Shown here: in pieces, positions 52,375-60,755 of the stretch | Layout: the number at the start of each line of letters is the position of its first letter | How positions within the stretch are numbered: position 1 is the first letter of the stretch | Assembly: GCA_041392065.1 (NCBI GenBank) | Contig: JAWKMU010000001.1 | Coordinates: 496,001-560,000, forward strand | Direction of reading: 5' to 3' | From: CAJQLB01 sp041392065 | GTDB lineage: Bacteria > Bacteroidota > Bacteroidia > Flavobacteriales > Flavobacteriaceae | DNA length: 64,000 nucleotides | The notes under the pieces: model-generated | The model's database searches: none | Seen by the model: only the letters and a program-made list of their open reading frames with translations | What the model was told of the DNA's origin: nothing | Position numbers and translations under genes: made by a program

Positions 52375-55005
52375 ATGTCTATTCCATCAAAATATGATGC
52401 TAATAAAGTAGAAAGCAAGTGGTACAACTACTGGATGAAGCACAATTACTTTCATTCAGAGCCAGATAACAGAGAACCTTATACCATAGTTATTCCTCCA
52501 CCAAATGTTACAGGAGTGCTTCACATGGGACACATGCTTAATAATACTATTCAAGATGTGTTAATACGTTGTGCTCGTTTGCAAGGTAAAAATGCATGTT
52601 GGGTACCTGGAACAGATCACGCATCCATTGCAACAGAAGCTAAAGTTGTGGCTAAACTTAAAGAAAAAGGAATCGATAAAAGCGACTTGACCAGAGATGA
52701 ATTTTTAGCTCATGCTTGGGAATGGACTCACGAATATGGAGGTGTTATTCTTGAACAACTTAAAAAACTTGGTTGTTCATGCGATTGGGATCGAACCAAG
52801 TTTACTATGGACGATGATATGAGCGAAGCTGTTATTAAAGTATTTGTTGATTTATACAACAAAGGACTTATATACAGAGGCTATAGAATGGTCAACTGGG
52901 ATCCTGAGGCGCAAACAACCTTGTCTGATGAAGAAGTGAACCACGTTGAACGTACAGACAAACTATACTACGTAAATTATAAAATTGATGGAGAAGATGG
53001 TTTTGTAACCATTGCTACAACACGTCCTGAAACCATTTTAGGTGATACTGCTGTTTGTATTAATCCAAACGATGAACGTTTTACGCATTTAAAAGGTAAA
53101 AAAGTTATTGTGCCAATCTGTAATCGTGTTATTCCAATTATTGAAGATGACTATGTAGATATTGAATTTGGTACAGGTTGCTTGAAAGTAACGCCAGCTC
53201 ACGATGTTAATGATAAACAAATAGGAGATAGACACAATCTTGAAGTTATAGATGTGTTAAATGCTGATGGTTCAATGAACAGTTTTGGCATGCATCATAA
53301 AGGGAAAGATAGAGTAGTGGCAAGAAAAGATGTAGCAAAAGAACTTGATGAGTTAGGAATTTTAGTTAAGACCGAAGATCTTACTCATAAAGTTGGAACA
53401 AGTGAGCGTACTCATGCTGTTATAGAGCCTCGATTGAGTGACCAATGGTTTTTAAAAATGGAAGAATTAGTGAAACCAGCTATTAAAGCGGTTTTAATTG
53501 ATGAAGATATTAAGCTATTTCCAAAGAAATTTGAAAACACCTATCGTCATTGGATGGAAAATATTCGCGATTGGAATATTTCTCGACAGTTGCTTTGGGG
53601 ACAACAAATTCCAGCTTACTATTATGGCGATGGTAAAGAAGATTTTGTAGTTGCCGAAAATATTGAAGAAGCTTTAAAATTAGCGCAAGAGAAAACTTCA
53701 AACGATAAGCTTAAAGCCTTAGACTTAAAACAAGATCCTGATGCATTAGACACTTGGTTTTCCTCTTGGTTGTGGCCAATAAGCGTTTTTGATGGCATTA
53801 GAAATCCTGATAACGAAGAAATAAATTACTACTATCCAACTAACGATCTGGTTACAGGACCAGACATTCTGTTCTTTTGGGTGGCACGAATGATTATTGC
53901 TGGCTATGAGTATAAAGGTGAAAAACCTTTTGAAAATGTGTATTTAACTGGTTTGGTTCGCGATAAGCAACGTAGAAAAATGAGTAAATCCCTTGGGAAT
54001 TCTCCTGATGCGTTGAAGCTTATTGACGATTTTGGAGCAGATGGTGTTCGTGTTGGGTTGCTGTTGAGTTCTGCTGCTGGTAACGATTTAATGTTTGACG
54101 AAGCATTATGCCAACAAGGTAAAGCCTTTGGAAACAAAGTGTGGAATGCTTTCAGACTAATCAATGGTTGGGAAGTTGCAGATATAAAACAACCAGATTA
54201 TGCTAAGGTAGCCTTAGATTGGTTTGAAAATAAATTCCAAAAAACCTTATCCGAAATTGAAGATCATTACAGCAAATATCGTATTAGTGATGCCTTAATG
54301 GAAACCTATAAGCTAATTTGGAACGATTTTGCCTCGTGGTTGCTAGAAATAGTAAAACCTGCTTACCAACAACCAATCGATAAAAAAACCTATGATGCTG
54401 TTATTTCTATTTTAGAAAATAACCTCAAAATTTTACATCCTTTCATGCCTTTCTTAACTGAAGAAATTTGGCAACACATTACAGAACGTTCGCCAGAAGA
54501 AGCTTTGATTGTTGCTAAATGGCCTAAGGCAAAATCAGTTAATGAGACTATTATTAATGAGTTTGACTTTGCTGCTGATGTTGTTTCAGGTATTCGTACT
54601 ATTAGAAAAGAAAAGAACATTGCTTTTAAAGACGCTATTGAGTGTTTTGTGTTGAATAATGAAAACACTTCGTCTACATTTGATGTGGTTATTGAAAAAC
54701 TTGGCAATATTTCAAGTTTAAACTATACTAATGAAGCAGTTGATGGCGCTTTGACGTTTAGAGTTAAATCCAATGAGTATTTTGTGCCGATGCAAGGGAG
54801 TATAGATGTTGAGGCTGAAATTGCAAAACTAACTGAGGAACTAAACTACACAGAAGGCTTTTTAAAATCTGTACAGAAAAAATTATCTAATGAGCGTTTT
54901 GTGGCTGGAGCACCAGAACAAGTAGTAGCAAGCGAACGCAAAAAAGAAGCAGATGCTTTAGCTAAAATCGAGACGTTAAAAGCGAGTTTAGCGAGTTTGA
55001 ATTAG
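52375..55005 (+). CDS. valS: Valine--tRNA ligase
   Basis: An 876-residue class Ia synthetase. The HIGH-type motif is PPPNVTGVLHMGHML and the KMSKS motif is RRKMSKSLGN. The CP1 editing domain carries TTRPETILGDTAVCINP, and the C-terminal coiled-coil arm typical of ValRS is present (EAEIAKLTEELNYTEGFLKSVQKKLSNERFVAGAPEQVVASERKK). The frame extends 11 codons upstream to a TTG at 52342, but the ATG at 52375 (MSIPSKYDANKVESKWYNYW) fits both homologues and the promoter. Confidence 0.97.
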   Translation: MSIPSKYDANKVESKWYNYWMKHNYFHSEPDNREPYTIVIPPPNVTGVLHMGHMLNNTIQDVLIRCARLQGKNACWVPGTDHASIATEAKVVAKLKEKGIDKSDLTRDEFLAHAWEWTHEYGGVILEQLKKLGCSCDWDRTKFTMDDDMSEAVIKVFVDLYNKGLIYRGYRMVNWDPEAQTTLSDEEVNHVERTDKLYYVNYKIDGEDGFVTIATTRPETILGDTAVCINPNDERFTHLKGKKVIVPICNRVIPIIEDDYVDIEFGTGCLKVTPAHDVNDKQIGDRHNLEVIDVLNADGSMNSFGMHHKGKDRVVARKDVAKELDELGILVKTEDLTHKVGTSERTHAVIEPRLSDQWFLKMEELVKPAIKAVLIDEDIKLFPKKFENTYRHWMENIRDWNISRQLLWGQQIPAYYYGDGKEDFVVAENIEEALKLAQEKTSNDKLKALDLKQDPDALDTWFSSWLWPISVFDGIRNPDNEEINYYYPTNDLVTGPDILFFWVARMIIAGYEYKGEKPFENVYLTGLVRDKQRRKMSKSLGNSPDALKLIDDFGADGVRVGLLLSSAAGNDLMFDEALCQQGKAFGNKVWNAFRLINGWEVADIKQPDYAKVALDWFENKFQKTLSEIEDHYSKYRISDALMETYKLIWNDFASWLLEIVKPAYQQPIDKKTYDAVISILENNLKILHPFMPFLTEEIWQHITERSPEEALIVAKWPKAKSVNETIINEFDFAADVVSGIRTIRKEKNIAFKDAIECFVLNNENTSSTFDVVIEKLGNISSLNYTNEAVDGALTFRVKSNEYFVPMQGSIDVEAEIAKLTEELNYTEGFLKSVQKKLSNERFVAGAPEQVVASERKKEADALAKIETLKASLASLN

Positions 55006-55024
55006 AGGTTTCGCTTTCGTTCTC

Positions 55025-55134
55025 GGCTATGAGTAGTTGCGTGAATTTAGAAATAAATTTAGTAAGCGCAATACTCGGCTGAAAATCCGCGAGGATTTTC
55101 AGAAGTAAGTGAGAACAAGTAATTACTTATAGCC
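55025..55134. repeat. Hairpin repeat, copy B
   Basis: The outer arms GGCTAT (55025-55030) and ATAGCC (55129-55134) are inverted. A perfect 10-bp stem CTGAAAATCC / GGATTTTCAG with loop GCGA lies at 55079-55102, and TTGCG (55037-55041) faces CGCAA (55067-55071). Compared with copy A, the loop-closing pair changes from A-T to C-G and the base of the stem also changes on both sides, so pairing is preserved. Confidence 0.8.
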
Positions 55135-55138
55135 ATTA

Positions 55139-55147
55139 TTAGCAATA
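55139..55147. repeat. Inverted repeat, left end of unit 2
   Basis: TTAGCAATA lies 5 bases beyond the stop of the enclosed gene; its exact reverse complement TATTGCTAA stands at 56057-56065. Confidence 0.75.
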
Positions 55148-55152
55148 GTTTT

Positions 55153-56040
55153 TTATTCGATATTATTAATTCCAGTCAAGTGTCGGTCAATTTCTAGCCA
55201 AATATTTTCATTTCCTCCTTCTTTGTAAAAAGTAATGTTTTTATTGTTATCAATTACAATATTTTTGGGGTAGGAATTTCCAAATAAAACTCTGTCATTT
55301 TCAGAAATGAAAGTTATATCATAATCAAATTCATTTTTCTCTAAAAAACAGGAAACTTTATCTTTTGAGTCATCAGTAATTGATACAAACCTTACATTTT
55401 TACCCGAATATTTACTAACTAATTTATTCAATCCTGGAATTTCTTTTCTACAAGGCGCACACCAAACAGCCCACCAATTAAAAACAATAGTTTGTCCATT
55501 AAAATTATTTAAATTGAATTTCTCACCGTTAATATCTGTTAGTTCAATTGAAGGAAAAGTTTTTCCTTTGACAAGAGGTTTGTCGATTGTCAGAACAGTT
55601 AAAGAGTCAGTTAAGATTGATTGGTTAATCCAAGAATAAGTAATTTTGTTTTCTAATGTGTCTAATTTTTTAATTCGCAATGAAACTCTATTTATTGAAT
55701 TATTAAACTCGACATCTATATCATTCTCTTTTTCATTTTCTGAATCTTGTTTAAAATCTAATGTGGTAAATTGTTTTATCTGATTATTTGAAGATAGTGC
55801 AATCCAATTTCCAGATTGTTCTCCTTGCTTAAGAAATCCAACATAAATATCTATAGAATCATTGTTGGATTCCAAGATAGAATGACTTTGAATCTTAAAG
55901 GGCAAGCTTTTTTCAATAGGTTCTAAGATTTCAGGAAAACCTTGATGAAATTCCGCAGTTTTATATGAACTTTTTTGCTCTTTCTGACAACTAGATAAAA
56001 ATGTTAATATAAATATCCCAAAGAGTATATTTTTCAGCAT
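55153..56040 (-). CDS. TlpA-like thiol-disulfide lipoprotein
   Basis: A 295-residue predicted lipoprotein (signal to lipobox FLSSC, C18). The N-terminal ~150 residues are an unassigned beta-rich domain. The C-terminal part (about 158-290) is a thioredoxin-like TlpA/ResA domain: GKTFPSIELTDINGEKFNLNNFNGQTIVFNWW, then the redox site WCAPC (C194, C197) and the cis-proline region SYPKNIVID. It probably reduces disulfides in the periplasm. It is the only gene of repeat-bounded unit 2, so it may be an acquired accessory gene. Confidence 0.88.
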   Translation of the reverse strand: MLKNILFGIFILTFLSSCQKEQKSSYKTAEFHQGFPEILEPIEKSLPFKIQSHSILESNNDSIDIYVGFLKQGEQSGNWIALSSNNQIKQFTTLDFKQDSENEKENDIDVEFNNSINRVSLRIKKLDTLENKITYSWINQSILTDSLTVLTIDKPLVKGKTFPSIELTDINGEKFNLNNFNGQTIVFNWWAVWCAPCRKEIPGLNKLVSKYSGKNVRFVSITDDSKDKVSCFLEKNEFDYDITFISENDRVLFGNSYPKNIVIDNNKNITFYKEGGNENIWLEIDRHLTGINNIE

Positions 56041-56056
56041 TATGAGTGGTTTAAAT

Positions 56057-56065
56057 TATTGCTAA
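56057..56065. repeat. Inverted repeat, right end of unit 2
   Basis: TATTGCTAA, followed by CGG, is the exact reverse complement of TTAGCAATA at 55139-55147; it lies 16 bases upstream of the enclosed gene's ATG. Confidence 0.75.
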
Positions 56066-56112
56066 CGGTTAAAGATATCAATTTTCAAATTGTTTATAAA
56101 TGATATCAACCA

Positions 56113-56131
56113 TACTGAAACAAGTTCAGTA
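56113..56131. repeat. Short palindromic repeat of the GAACTTGTTTCAG type
   Basis: A perfect 7-bp inverted repeat TACTGAA / TTCAGTA around ACAAG. On the minus strand the core TGAACTTGTTTCAG is a dispersed repeat I know from many bacterial genomes, where it is sometimes translated as CHPELVSGS. It lies inside unit 2, upstream of the enclosed gene. Confidence 0.6.
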
Positions 56132-56138
56132 CAAGAAG

Positions 56139-56169
56139 CGAAGTTCAGCTTTTTTTATGACAAAGTCAA
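56139..56169. repeat. 31-base dispersed element, copy 2
   Basis: It begins CGAAGTTCAGCTTTTTTT and ends AAAGTCAA; 28 of 31 positions match 13992-14022 without gaps. It lies 5 bases from the stop codon of the leftward DUF4256 gene. Confidence 0.8.
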
Positions 56170-56174
56170 TAGTG

Positions 56175-56726
56175 TTAGACCTTTAAAACACCTCTAAACC
56201 CTCTTGCTGCATAATATGATTGCGCTCCATTGTGGTAGATAAATACTTTGCCATATCTGTAATCACCAAAAAGTGCTCCTCCAAGTTGTCTTACCTCTTT
56301 TGGTGTTTGTAGCCAACTGGATGTTTTGGTATCAAACTTACCAAAGGTTTGTAACTTATGATATTGTTCAACAGTTAACAGCTCGATTTTCATTTCTGTA
56401 GCTAAATCAATCGCATTATGATCTGGTTTGTGTTGTTTTCTAGATTCTAAGCCTTCTTTATCATAGCAAGTGCTTCGTCTTCCTGATGGACTTTCGGCAG
56501 AGCAATCGTAAAAAATAAATTCACCAGTTTGCTCGTCAAAACCTACTACATCAGGTTCGCCACCTGTTTGTTCCATTTCGTTAAGCGACCACATTTTTTT
56601 AGGATTGGCTTCTAATTTATGCTGCACTTGCATCCAATCTATATCTGCATGCCTATTCATGTGCTTATCAAATCGATTTTTTAATGTTTCAATAAGAGTT
56701 TTCTGTTGTTGTGATGTTATTGTCAT
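56175..56726 (-). CDS. DUF4256 domain protein
   Basis: A 183-residue cytoplasmic protein that fits DUF4256 over its whole length: LIETLKNRFDKHMNRHADIDWMQVQHKLEANPKKMWSLNEMEQTGGEPDVVGFDEQ, DCSAESPSGRRSTCYDKEGLESRK and the tyrosine-rich C terminus FGDYRYGKVFIYHNGAQSYYAARGFRGVLKV. The function is unknown. It lies between unit 2 and the terminator of the DUF885 gene. Confidence 0.86.
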   Translation of the reverse strand: MTITSQQQKTLIETLKNRFDKHMNRHADIDWMQVQHKLEANPKKMWSLNEMEQTGGEPDVVGFDEQTGEFIFYDCSAESPSGRRSTCYDKEGLESRKQHKPDHNAIDLATEMKIELLTVEQYHKLQTFGKFDTKTSSWLQTPKEVRQLGGALFGDYRYGKVFIYHNGAQSYYAARGFRGVLKV

Positions 56727-56739
56727 AATTTAAAAATAT

Positions 56740-56770
56740 AAAAAACCACTTCTTTTGAAGCGGTTTTTTA
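56740..56770 (-). terminator. Terminator of the DUF885 gene
   Basis: AAAAACCACTTC (56741-56752) pairs with GAAGCGGTTTTT (56757-56768) around a TTTT loop with one mismatched pair. Read leftward it follows the DUF885 stop at 56785. Confidence 0.8.
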
Positions 56771-56784
56771 TATTTAGTTTTATT

Positions 56785-58575
56785 TTATTTATTAGCTTCA
56801 ATCCAAGCATTTATTTTATCTTCAAGTAGTGCAAGCGGAATACAGCCTGTTTCAAGTACTTGATTATGAAATTGTCCAATATTGAATTTATCTCCCAATT
56901 CTTGTTCAGCTTTGGTGCGAAGTTCTCTGATTTTTAGCTGACCGATTTTATAAGACAGAGCTTGTCCTGGCATTGCCATATAGCGTTCAATTTCTGAAAT
57001 GATACTTGCTTCGCTTTCAGATTCGTTATCTAATGAATATTGAATGGCTTGCTCACGTGTCCAACCTTTGGAGTGCAAACCTGTATCGACCACCAAACGA
57101 ATAGCTCTATGCATTTCTGCAGCCAAGGTTCCAAAATATTGATAAGGGTCTGTATACAAACCAAGTTCTTTTCCTAAGGATTCTGAGTATAAAGCCCAAC
57201 CTTCGCCATAGCCACTGTACCATAATGTTTTTCTAAACATTGGCAGTTCATCATTTTCTTGTGTTAAAGAAATTTGATAATGATGTCCTGGAATGGCTTC
57301 GTGTAAAAACAAAGACTCGTCTTGATGATTGTTGTATGTTTTAGGGTCTGGAATTGGAGTGTAAAAAATACCTGGACGTGAACCATCTAAACTTCCTTGA
57401 TTATATTCGGCACTTGCTGATGCTTCTCTAAATTTTTCTGTCTGTCTAACCTCAAAAGGTGTTTTTGGTTTCATGTCAAACAGTTTTTCAATTTGAGGTT
57501 TCATACGCTCATGTATGGCATTAAAGTTGTCGATCACTTCTTGAGTAGTTGTAAAAGGCATTAATTCCTTGTTGGTTCTTACATGATCAAAAAATGCTTT
57601 TAAATCGCCAGTAAAACCAACTTCGGTTTTAACTTTCTCCATTTCAGAACGAATTCTTGCGACTTCACTTAAACCAAGTTGATGTATTTCATTAGCTGTC
57701 ATATTGGTTGTGGTGAAAAGCTTTATCATATAATTGTAATAGGCTTCCCCATTTGGTATAGCATCAATTCCAGAGGTGGTTCTACCTGCAGTCATGTAAT
57801 CTGTACTCATAAAATCGTGCAAACTCTTGTAAGCTGGAATTATTTTTTCGTTTAACTTTTTAGTGTAGGCTTCTGTAAGTGTGTTTTTGTCTTCTTCACT
57901 AAAATTTTCTGGCATATTTTTTATAGGACTGAAAAACAAGTGTTCGTCTAAATTTTCAACCATTCCAGATTCTAATTGAGGCAATACTTTTACAATTAAC
58001 GATTTTGGTAATACATGACCAAGCTCTATGCCTTGTCTCATTTTAGCTTCAGCACTATGCAACCATTCTGTATAACCGTCTAAACGCTTTAACCAATTGT
58101 TGTAATCTTCAACTGTATTAAATGGCTGTGCGCTTTGACCACTTGCCAATTGTCCAACAAATAGATGAGGTGACCACATTTGATCTATTGGACGTAAGTC
58201 TTGATTGTAGTTGAAACCTTCTAAGTTAATATCGCATTCCCATTGCAGAATAGCTTTTGTCATTTTCTCACTATCAGACATAATGGTTTCGTCAAACTCT
58301 TTAAGCATATCACTATATTTTGTGTAATAAGCTTTTACTTGGTTTTGGTACTCGTCCGACAGCATATTTGGAAACTGATCGTTGTAGCGATTATCTCCAG
58401 ACATTGTAGCATTAATAGGGTTTAACTTTAAACCTTCTTCGTAATAATTATCAAGCATTTTGTTAAATGCTTCAGTTTGATCTGCATTCATATCAGATTC
58501 ATTTGTTTTAGTTTCATTTTTGCAAGAAGCAAAACCTATGGTTAAGCAAATAAGCAATAAAAATTGTTTAGTCAT
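56785..58575 (-). CDS. DUF885 lipoprotein, putative metallopeptidase
   Basis: A 596-residue lipoprotein (signal to GFASC, C18) of the DUF885 family. The zinc-site motif HEAIPGHH lies at 425-432 within SLFLHEAIPGHHYQIS, followed by GYGEGWALYSESLGKELG, a pattern like that of M32/DUF885 peptidases. The C-terminal IERYMAMPGQALSYKIGQLKIRELR block is also conserved. It probably degrades peptides at the periplasmic face of a membrane; the specificity is unknown. It is transcribed alone. Confidence 0.88.
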   Translation of the reverse strand: MTKQFLLLICLTIGFASCKNETKTNESDMNADQTEAFNKMLDNYYEEGLKLNPINATMSGDNRYNDQFPNMLSDEYQNQVKAYYTKYSDMLKEFDETIMSDSEKMTKAILQWECDINLEGFNYNQDLRPIDQMWSPHLFVGQLASGQSAQPFNTVEDYNNWLKRLDGYTEWLHSAEAKMRQGIELGHVLPKSLIVKVLPQLESGMVENLDEHLFFSPIKNMPENFSEEDKNTLTEAYTKKLNEKIIPAYKSLHDFMSTDYMTAGRTTSGIDAIPNGEAYYNYMIKLFTTTNMTANEIHQLGLSEVARIRSEMEKVKTEVGFTGDLKAFFDHVRTNKELMPFTTTQEVIDNFNAIHERMKPQIEKLFDMKPKTPFEVRQTEKFREASASAEYNQGSLDGSRPGIFYTPIPDPKTYNNHQDESLFLHEAIPGHHYQISLTQENDELPMFRKTLWYSGYGEGWALYSESLGKELGLYTDPYQYFGTLAAEMHRAIRLVVDTGLHSKGWTREQAIQYSLDNESESEASIISEIERYMAMPGQALSYKIGQLKIRELRTKAEQELGDKFNIGQFHNQVLETGCIPLALLEDKINAWIEANK

Positions 58576-58649
58576 TTGTTTTATGTTTAATGTGATAAAG
58601 GTACTTAAATTAAAGCTTATATTTGAATTTATTACAAAAGACCAATCGT

Positions 58650-60248
58650 ATGAAAACTACTTCAGAGCATTTAAGCGTATTATTAGATTGTGCCAAAGAT
58701 TTTTGGACTGGATATGGCAAATGGAATGATTGGAGGGAGGCTAATAGCGACATTGAAATTGACCTAAGCAATATTGATTTTACAGAACATATTAAAAATT
58801 ATAAGTCAGAAGATGGTTCTGGTTATTTAAGATTTGGTTGGTATAATTTTAGACATGCTAATTTTGAGAATTCAATAGTGAAAGGTTTGAGTTTTAGTGA
58901 AGCAAATTTGTCTTACACTAACTTTACAGGTGCTAACTTAGAAGGTGCATTTTTAGATAAGGCTAATTTAGAGGGTTCAAATTTTGAAAATGCTAATCTT
59001 AGGCATACAGACCTTCGTGAGAGTAAAGGTGAATTTAACTACGAAGGAGCGTATTTTGGTGGTGGAAATGGAAGACAAATTATAAAACTTGCTAGAATGG
59101 GAGCTTTTGATAATGAAGCATGGGTGACTTTTAGAAAAGAAGAAGACTATATAAATCTAAAAGGAGCTTATTTAATGCAAGCTGGCCAAGATAAATTTTA
59201 TTTTCGTTTTGATTTTAGTAATGTAAACCTTGAAGACACAATTTTTTATAACACTAACTTTTATGAATGCGATTTTACCAATACCATTTTAAAAAATGCT
59301 GATTTAAGAAAGAGTATTTTTTTAGATCTTCAGTGCTCTGGATCAAATTTTGAAGGAGCACAACTAGATTTAGCTAATTTATCTGGATCTAACTTTACTA
59401 ATTCTAACTTCAAAGGAGCTTCTATGGTAAGCGCTAATCTTACAGGTTCAAATTTTACTTGTGCTGATTTAAGTAATTCCAATTTGAGTAACTCAGTTAT
59501 GGTAACTACTAATTTTAATAAAGCCATATTATCAGGTAGTCAAGTTTATGGTACATCTGCTTGGGACTTAGATTTGAATGATTCGCAACAAACAGGTTTG
59601 CTTATTTCAAAAGAAGGAAAATCAGGAATAACAGTTGATGATTTAGAAGTAGCACAGTTTATTTATTTACTAATAAACAATCAGAAAATCAGAAATGTAA
59701 TCAATACAGTTACCTCAAAAACGGTATTAATTTTAGGGCGTTTTTATAAAGAGCGAAAAGATGTATTAGATGCTTTACGCGAAACTTTAAAAAACCATGA
59801 TTTAGCTCCAATTATTTTTGATTTTGAACCTTCTGAACATCGTGATCTTACAGAAACTGTTCAATTATTAGCTAATATGTCAAAATTTGTAATTGCAGAC
59901 CTAACTGACGCTAAGAGCATACCTCAAGAATTGGCTAGTATTATACCACATTTTCCGTCAGTACCAATACGACCAATTTTAATGAAAAATGAAATGGTTT
60001 ATTCAATGTTTGAACATTGGGAAAATTTTGATTCTGTCTTACCGATTTTTAATTACGAAAACCAAAAGCATTTATTAGAAAATGTGGTTGCTGAAATTAT
60101 TAATCCAGTAAATAATTGGAAGAATAAAAAGTTAGAGAAAGTTGACGCAAAGCAACAATTAGAAGCTCAAAAAAAGAAGTTTGAAGAATTAAAGATATCT
60201 GATCCAGAACAGTACAGAAAGCTCCAAGAGTTAGGAATTGTTAGTTAA
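58650..60248 (+). CDS. Pentapeptide-repeat protein with C-terminal Rossmann/TIR-like domain
   Basis: A 532-residue protein from the ATG at 58650 (the frame opens at a TTG at 58623). Two blocks of A(D/N)LxX pentapeptide repeats (about 65-120 and 180-295: ANLSYTNFTGANLEGAFLDK; ANLSGSNFTNSNFKGASMVS) form right-handed beta-helices, separated by an aromatic segment. After a linker (EVAQFIYLLINNQKIRNVINTVTSKT), residues ~360-460 form an alpha/beta domain, VLILGRFYKERKDVLDALRETLKNHDLAPIIFDF ... KFVIADLTDAKSIPQELASII, resembling TIR-like or nucleoside-deoxyribosyltransferase-like folds. A charged helix ends the protein. The function is unknown. Confidence 0.85.
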   Translation: MKTTSEHLSVLLDCAKDFWTGYGKWNDWREANSDIEIDLSNIDFTEHIKNYKSEDGSGYLRFGWYNFRHANFENSIVKGLSFSEANLSYTNFTGANLEGAFLDKANLEGSNFENANLRHTDLRESKGEFNYEGAYFGGGNGRQIIKLARMGAFDNEAWVTFRKEEDYINLKGAYLMQAGQDKFYFRFDFSNVNLEDTIFYNTNFYECDFTNTILKNADLRKSIFLDLQCSGSNFEGAQLDLANLSGSNFTNSNFKGASMVSANLTGSNFTCADLSNSNLSNSVMVTTNFNKAILSGSQVYGTSAWDLDLNDSQQTGLLISKEGKSGITVDDLEVAQFIYLLINNQKIRNVINTVTSKTVLILGRFYKERKDVLDALRETLKNHDLAPIIFDFEPSEHRDLTETVQLLANMSKFVIADLTDAKSIPQELASIIPHFPSVPIRPILMKNEMVYSMFEHWENFDSVLPIFNYENQKHLLENVVAEIINPVNNWKNKKLEKVDAKQQLEAQKKKFEELKISDPEQYRKLQELGIVS

Positions 60249-60260
60249 GGTAAAAATGAA

Positions 60261-60293
60261 AAACCACTTCAACTTTACTAAGTCAAAGTGGTT
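60261..60293 (+). terminator. Hairpin after the pentapeptide-repeat gene
   Basis: AACCACTT (60262-60269) pairs with AAGTGGTT (60286-60293) about 13 bases after the stop. The following sequence ATTTTGATTG is a weak T-run. Confidence 0.65.
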
Positions 60294-60317
60294 ATTTTGA
60301 TTGATTGGTTTTTGGTT

Positions 60318-60659
60318 TTAATCTTGATTTAGAGCTTTATTTGTTTGCGTGTAACCTACATATAGGCCTAAACCAGCCATTAAGAAAATAAGGGCAGGAT
60401 AAACAGCATCTTCATCTAAGTTAGAATAAGTTACAAGAAGATTTGCAATAAATACTCCAAGCCCAATTCCCATTAATAAAAACGCAACGTTTAACACAAT
60501 TACTTTCCATGAAGAACCTGCTCGTTTTCCAATGTTAAAAATACTTGCATCTGCACCTTTTTCTATAAGTGCCATTCGTTCTTTGTTTCTTGAAGAAAAG
60601 TATAAGTAAAATACACCAAAAACCGATCCGAATATAATTGCTAAAATTGCTACTTCCAT
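60318..60659 (-). CDS. DUF6249 membrane protein
   Basis: A 113-residue protein with three hydrophobic helices (about 3-20, 50-72, 84-103). The conserved short cytoplasmic segment SSRNKERMALIEKGADASIF after the first helix is the hallmark of the DUF6249 group found in Bacteroidota, often near ECF sigma factors as here. The function is unknown. It diverges from the sigma factor at 60891. Confidence 0.85.
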   Translation of the reverse strand: MEVAILAIIFGSVFGVFYLYFSSRNKERMALIEKGADASIFNIGKRAGSSWKVIVLNVAFLLMGIGLGVFIANLLVTYSNLDEDAVYPALIFLMAGLGLYVGYTQTNKALNQD

Positions 60660-60755
60660 AATTGTTTGTTTTTAATTGATTATTTTTAATGAGTTCATAG
60701 CTTATGACGACAGCTTTTGAAAGTTGGTTACATAAAAATTAAAAAAATATTTTTT

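Larger units (their letters stand above)
55010..56169 (-). other. Repeat-bounded single-gene unit 2 (cassette-like)
   Basis: The order is the same as at 13268-14022: hairpin repeat (55025-55134), inverted repeat copy (55139-55147), one leftward gene (55153-56040), matching inverted repeat (56057-56065), and the 31-base element (56139-56169). It begins just after the valS stop and ends 5 bases before the DUF4256 stop codon. The enclosed gene is unrelated to the one in unit 1. The distances from gene ends to inverted repeats are 5 and 16 bases, against 4 and 13 in unit 1. Confidence 0.6.

Noticed and set aside
58520..58729. Short plus-strand frame before the pentapeptide-repeat gene
   Set aside because: It runs from within the DUF885 signal region across the intergenic gap into the next gene in another frame; composition is not protein-like.
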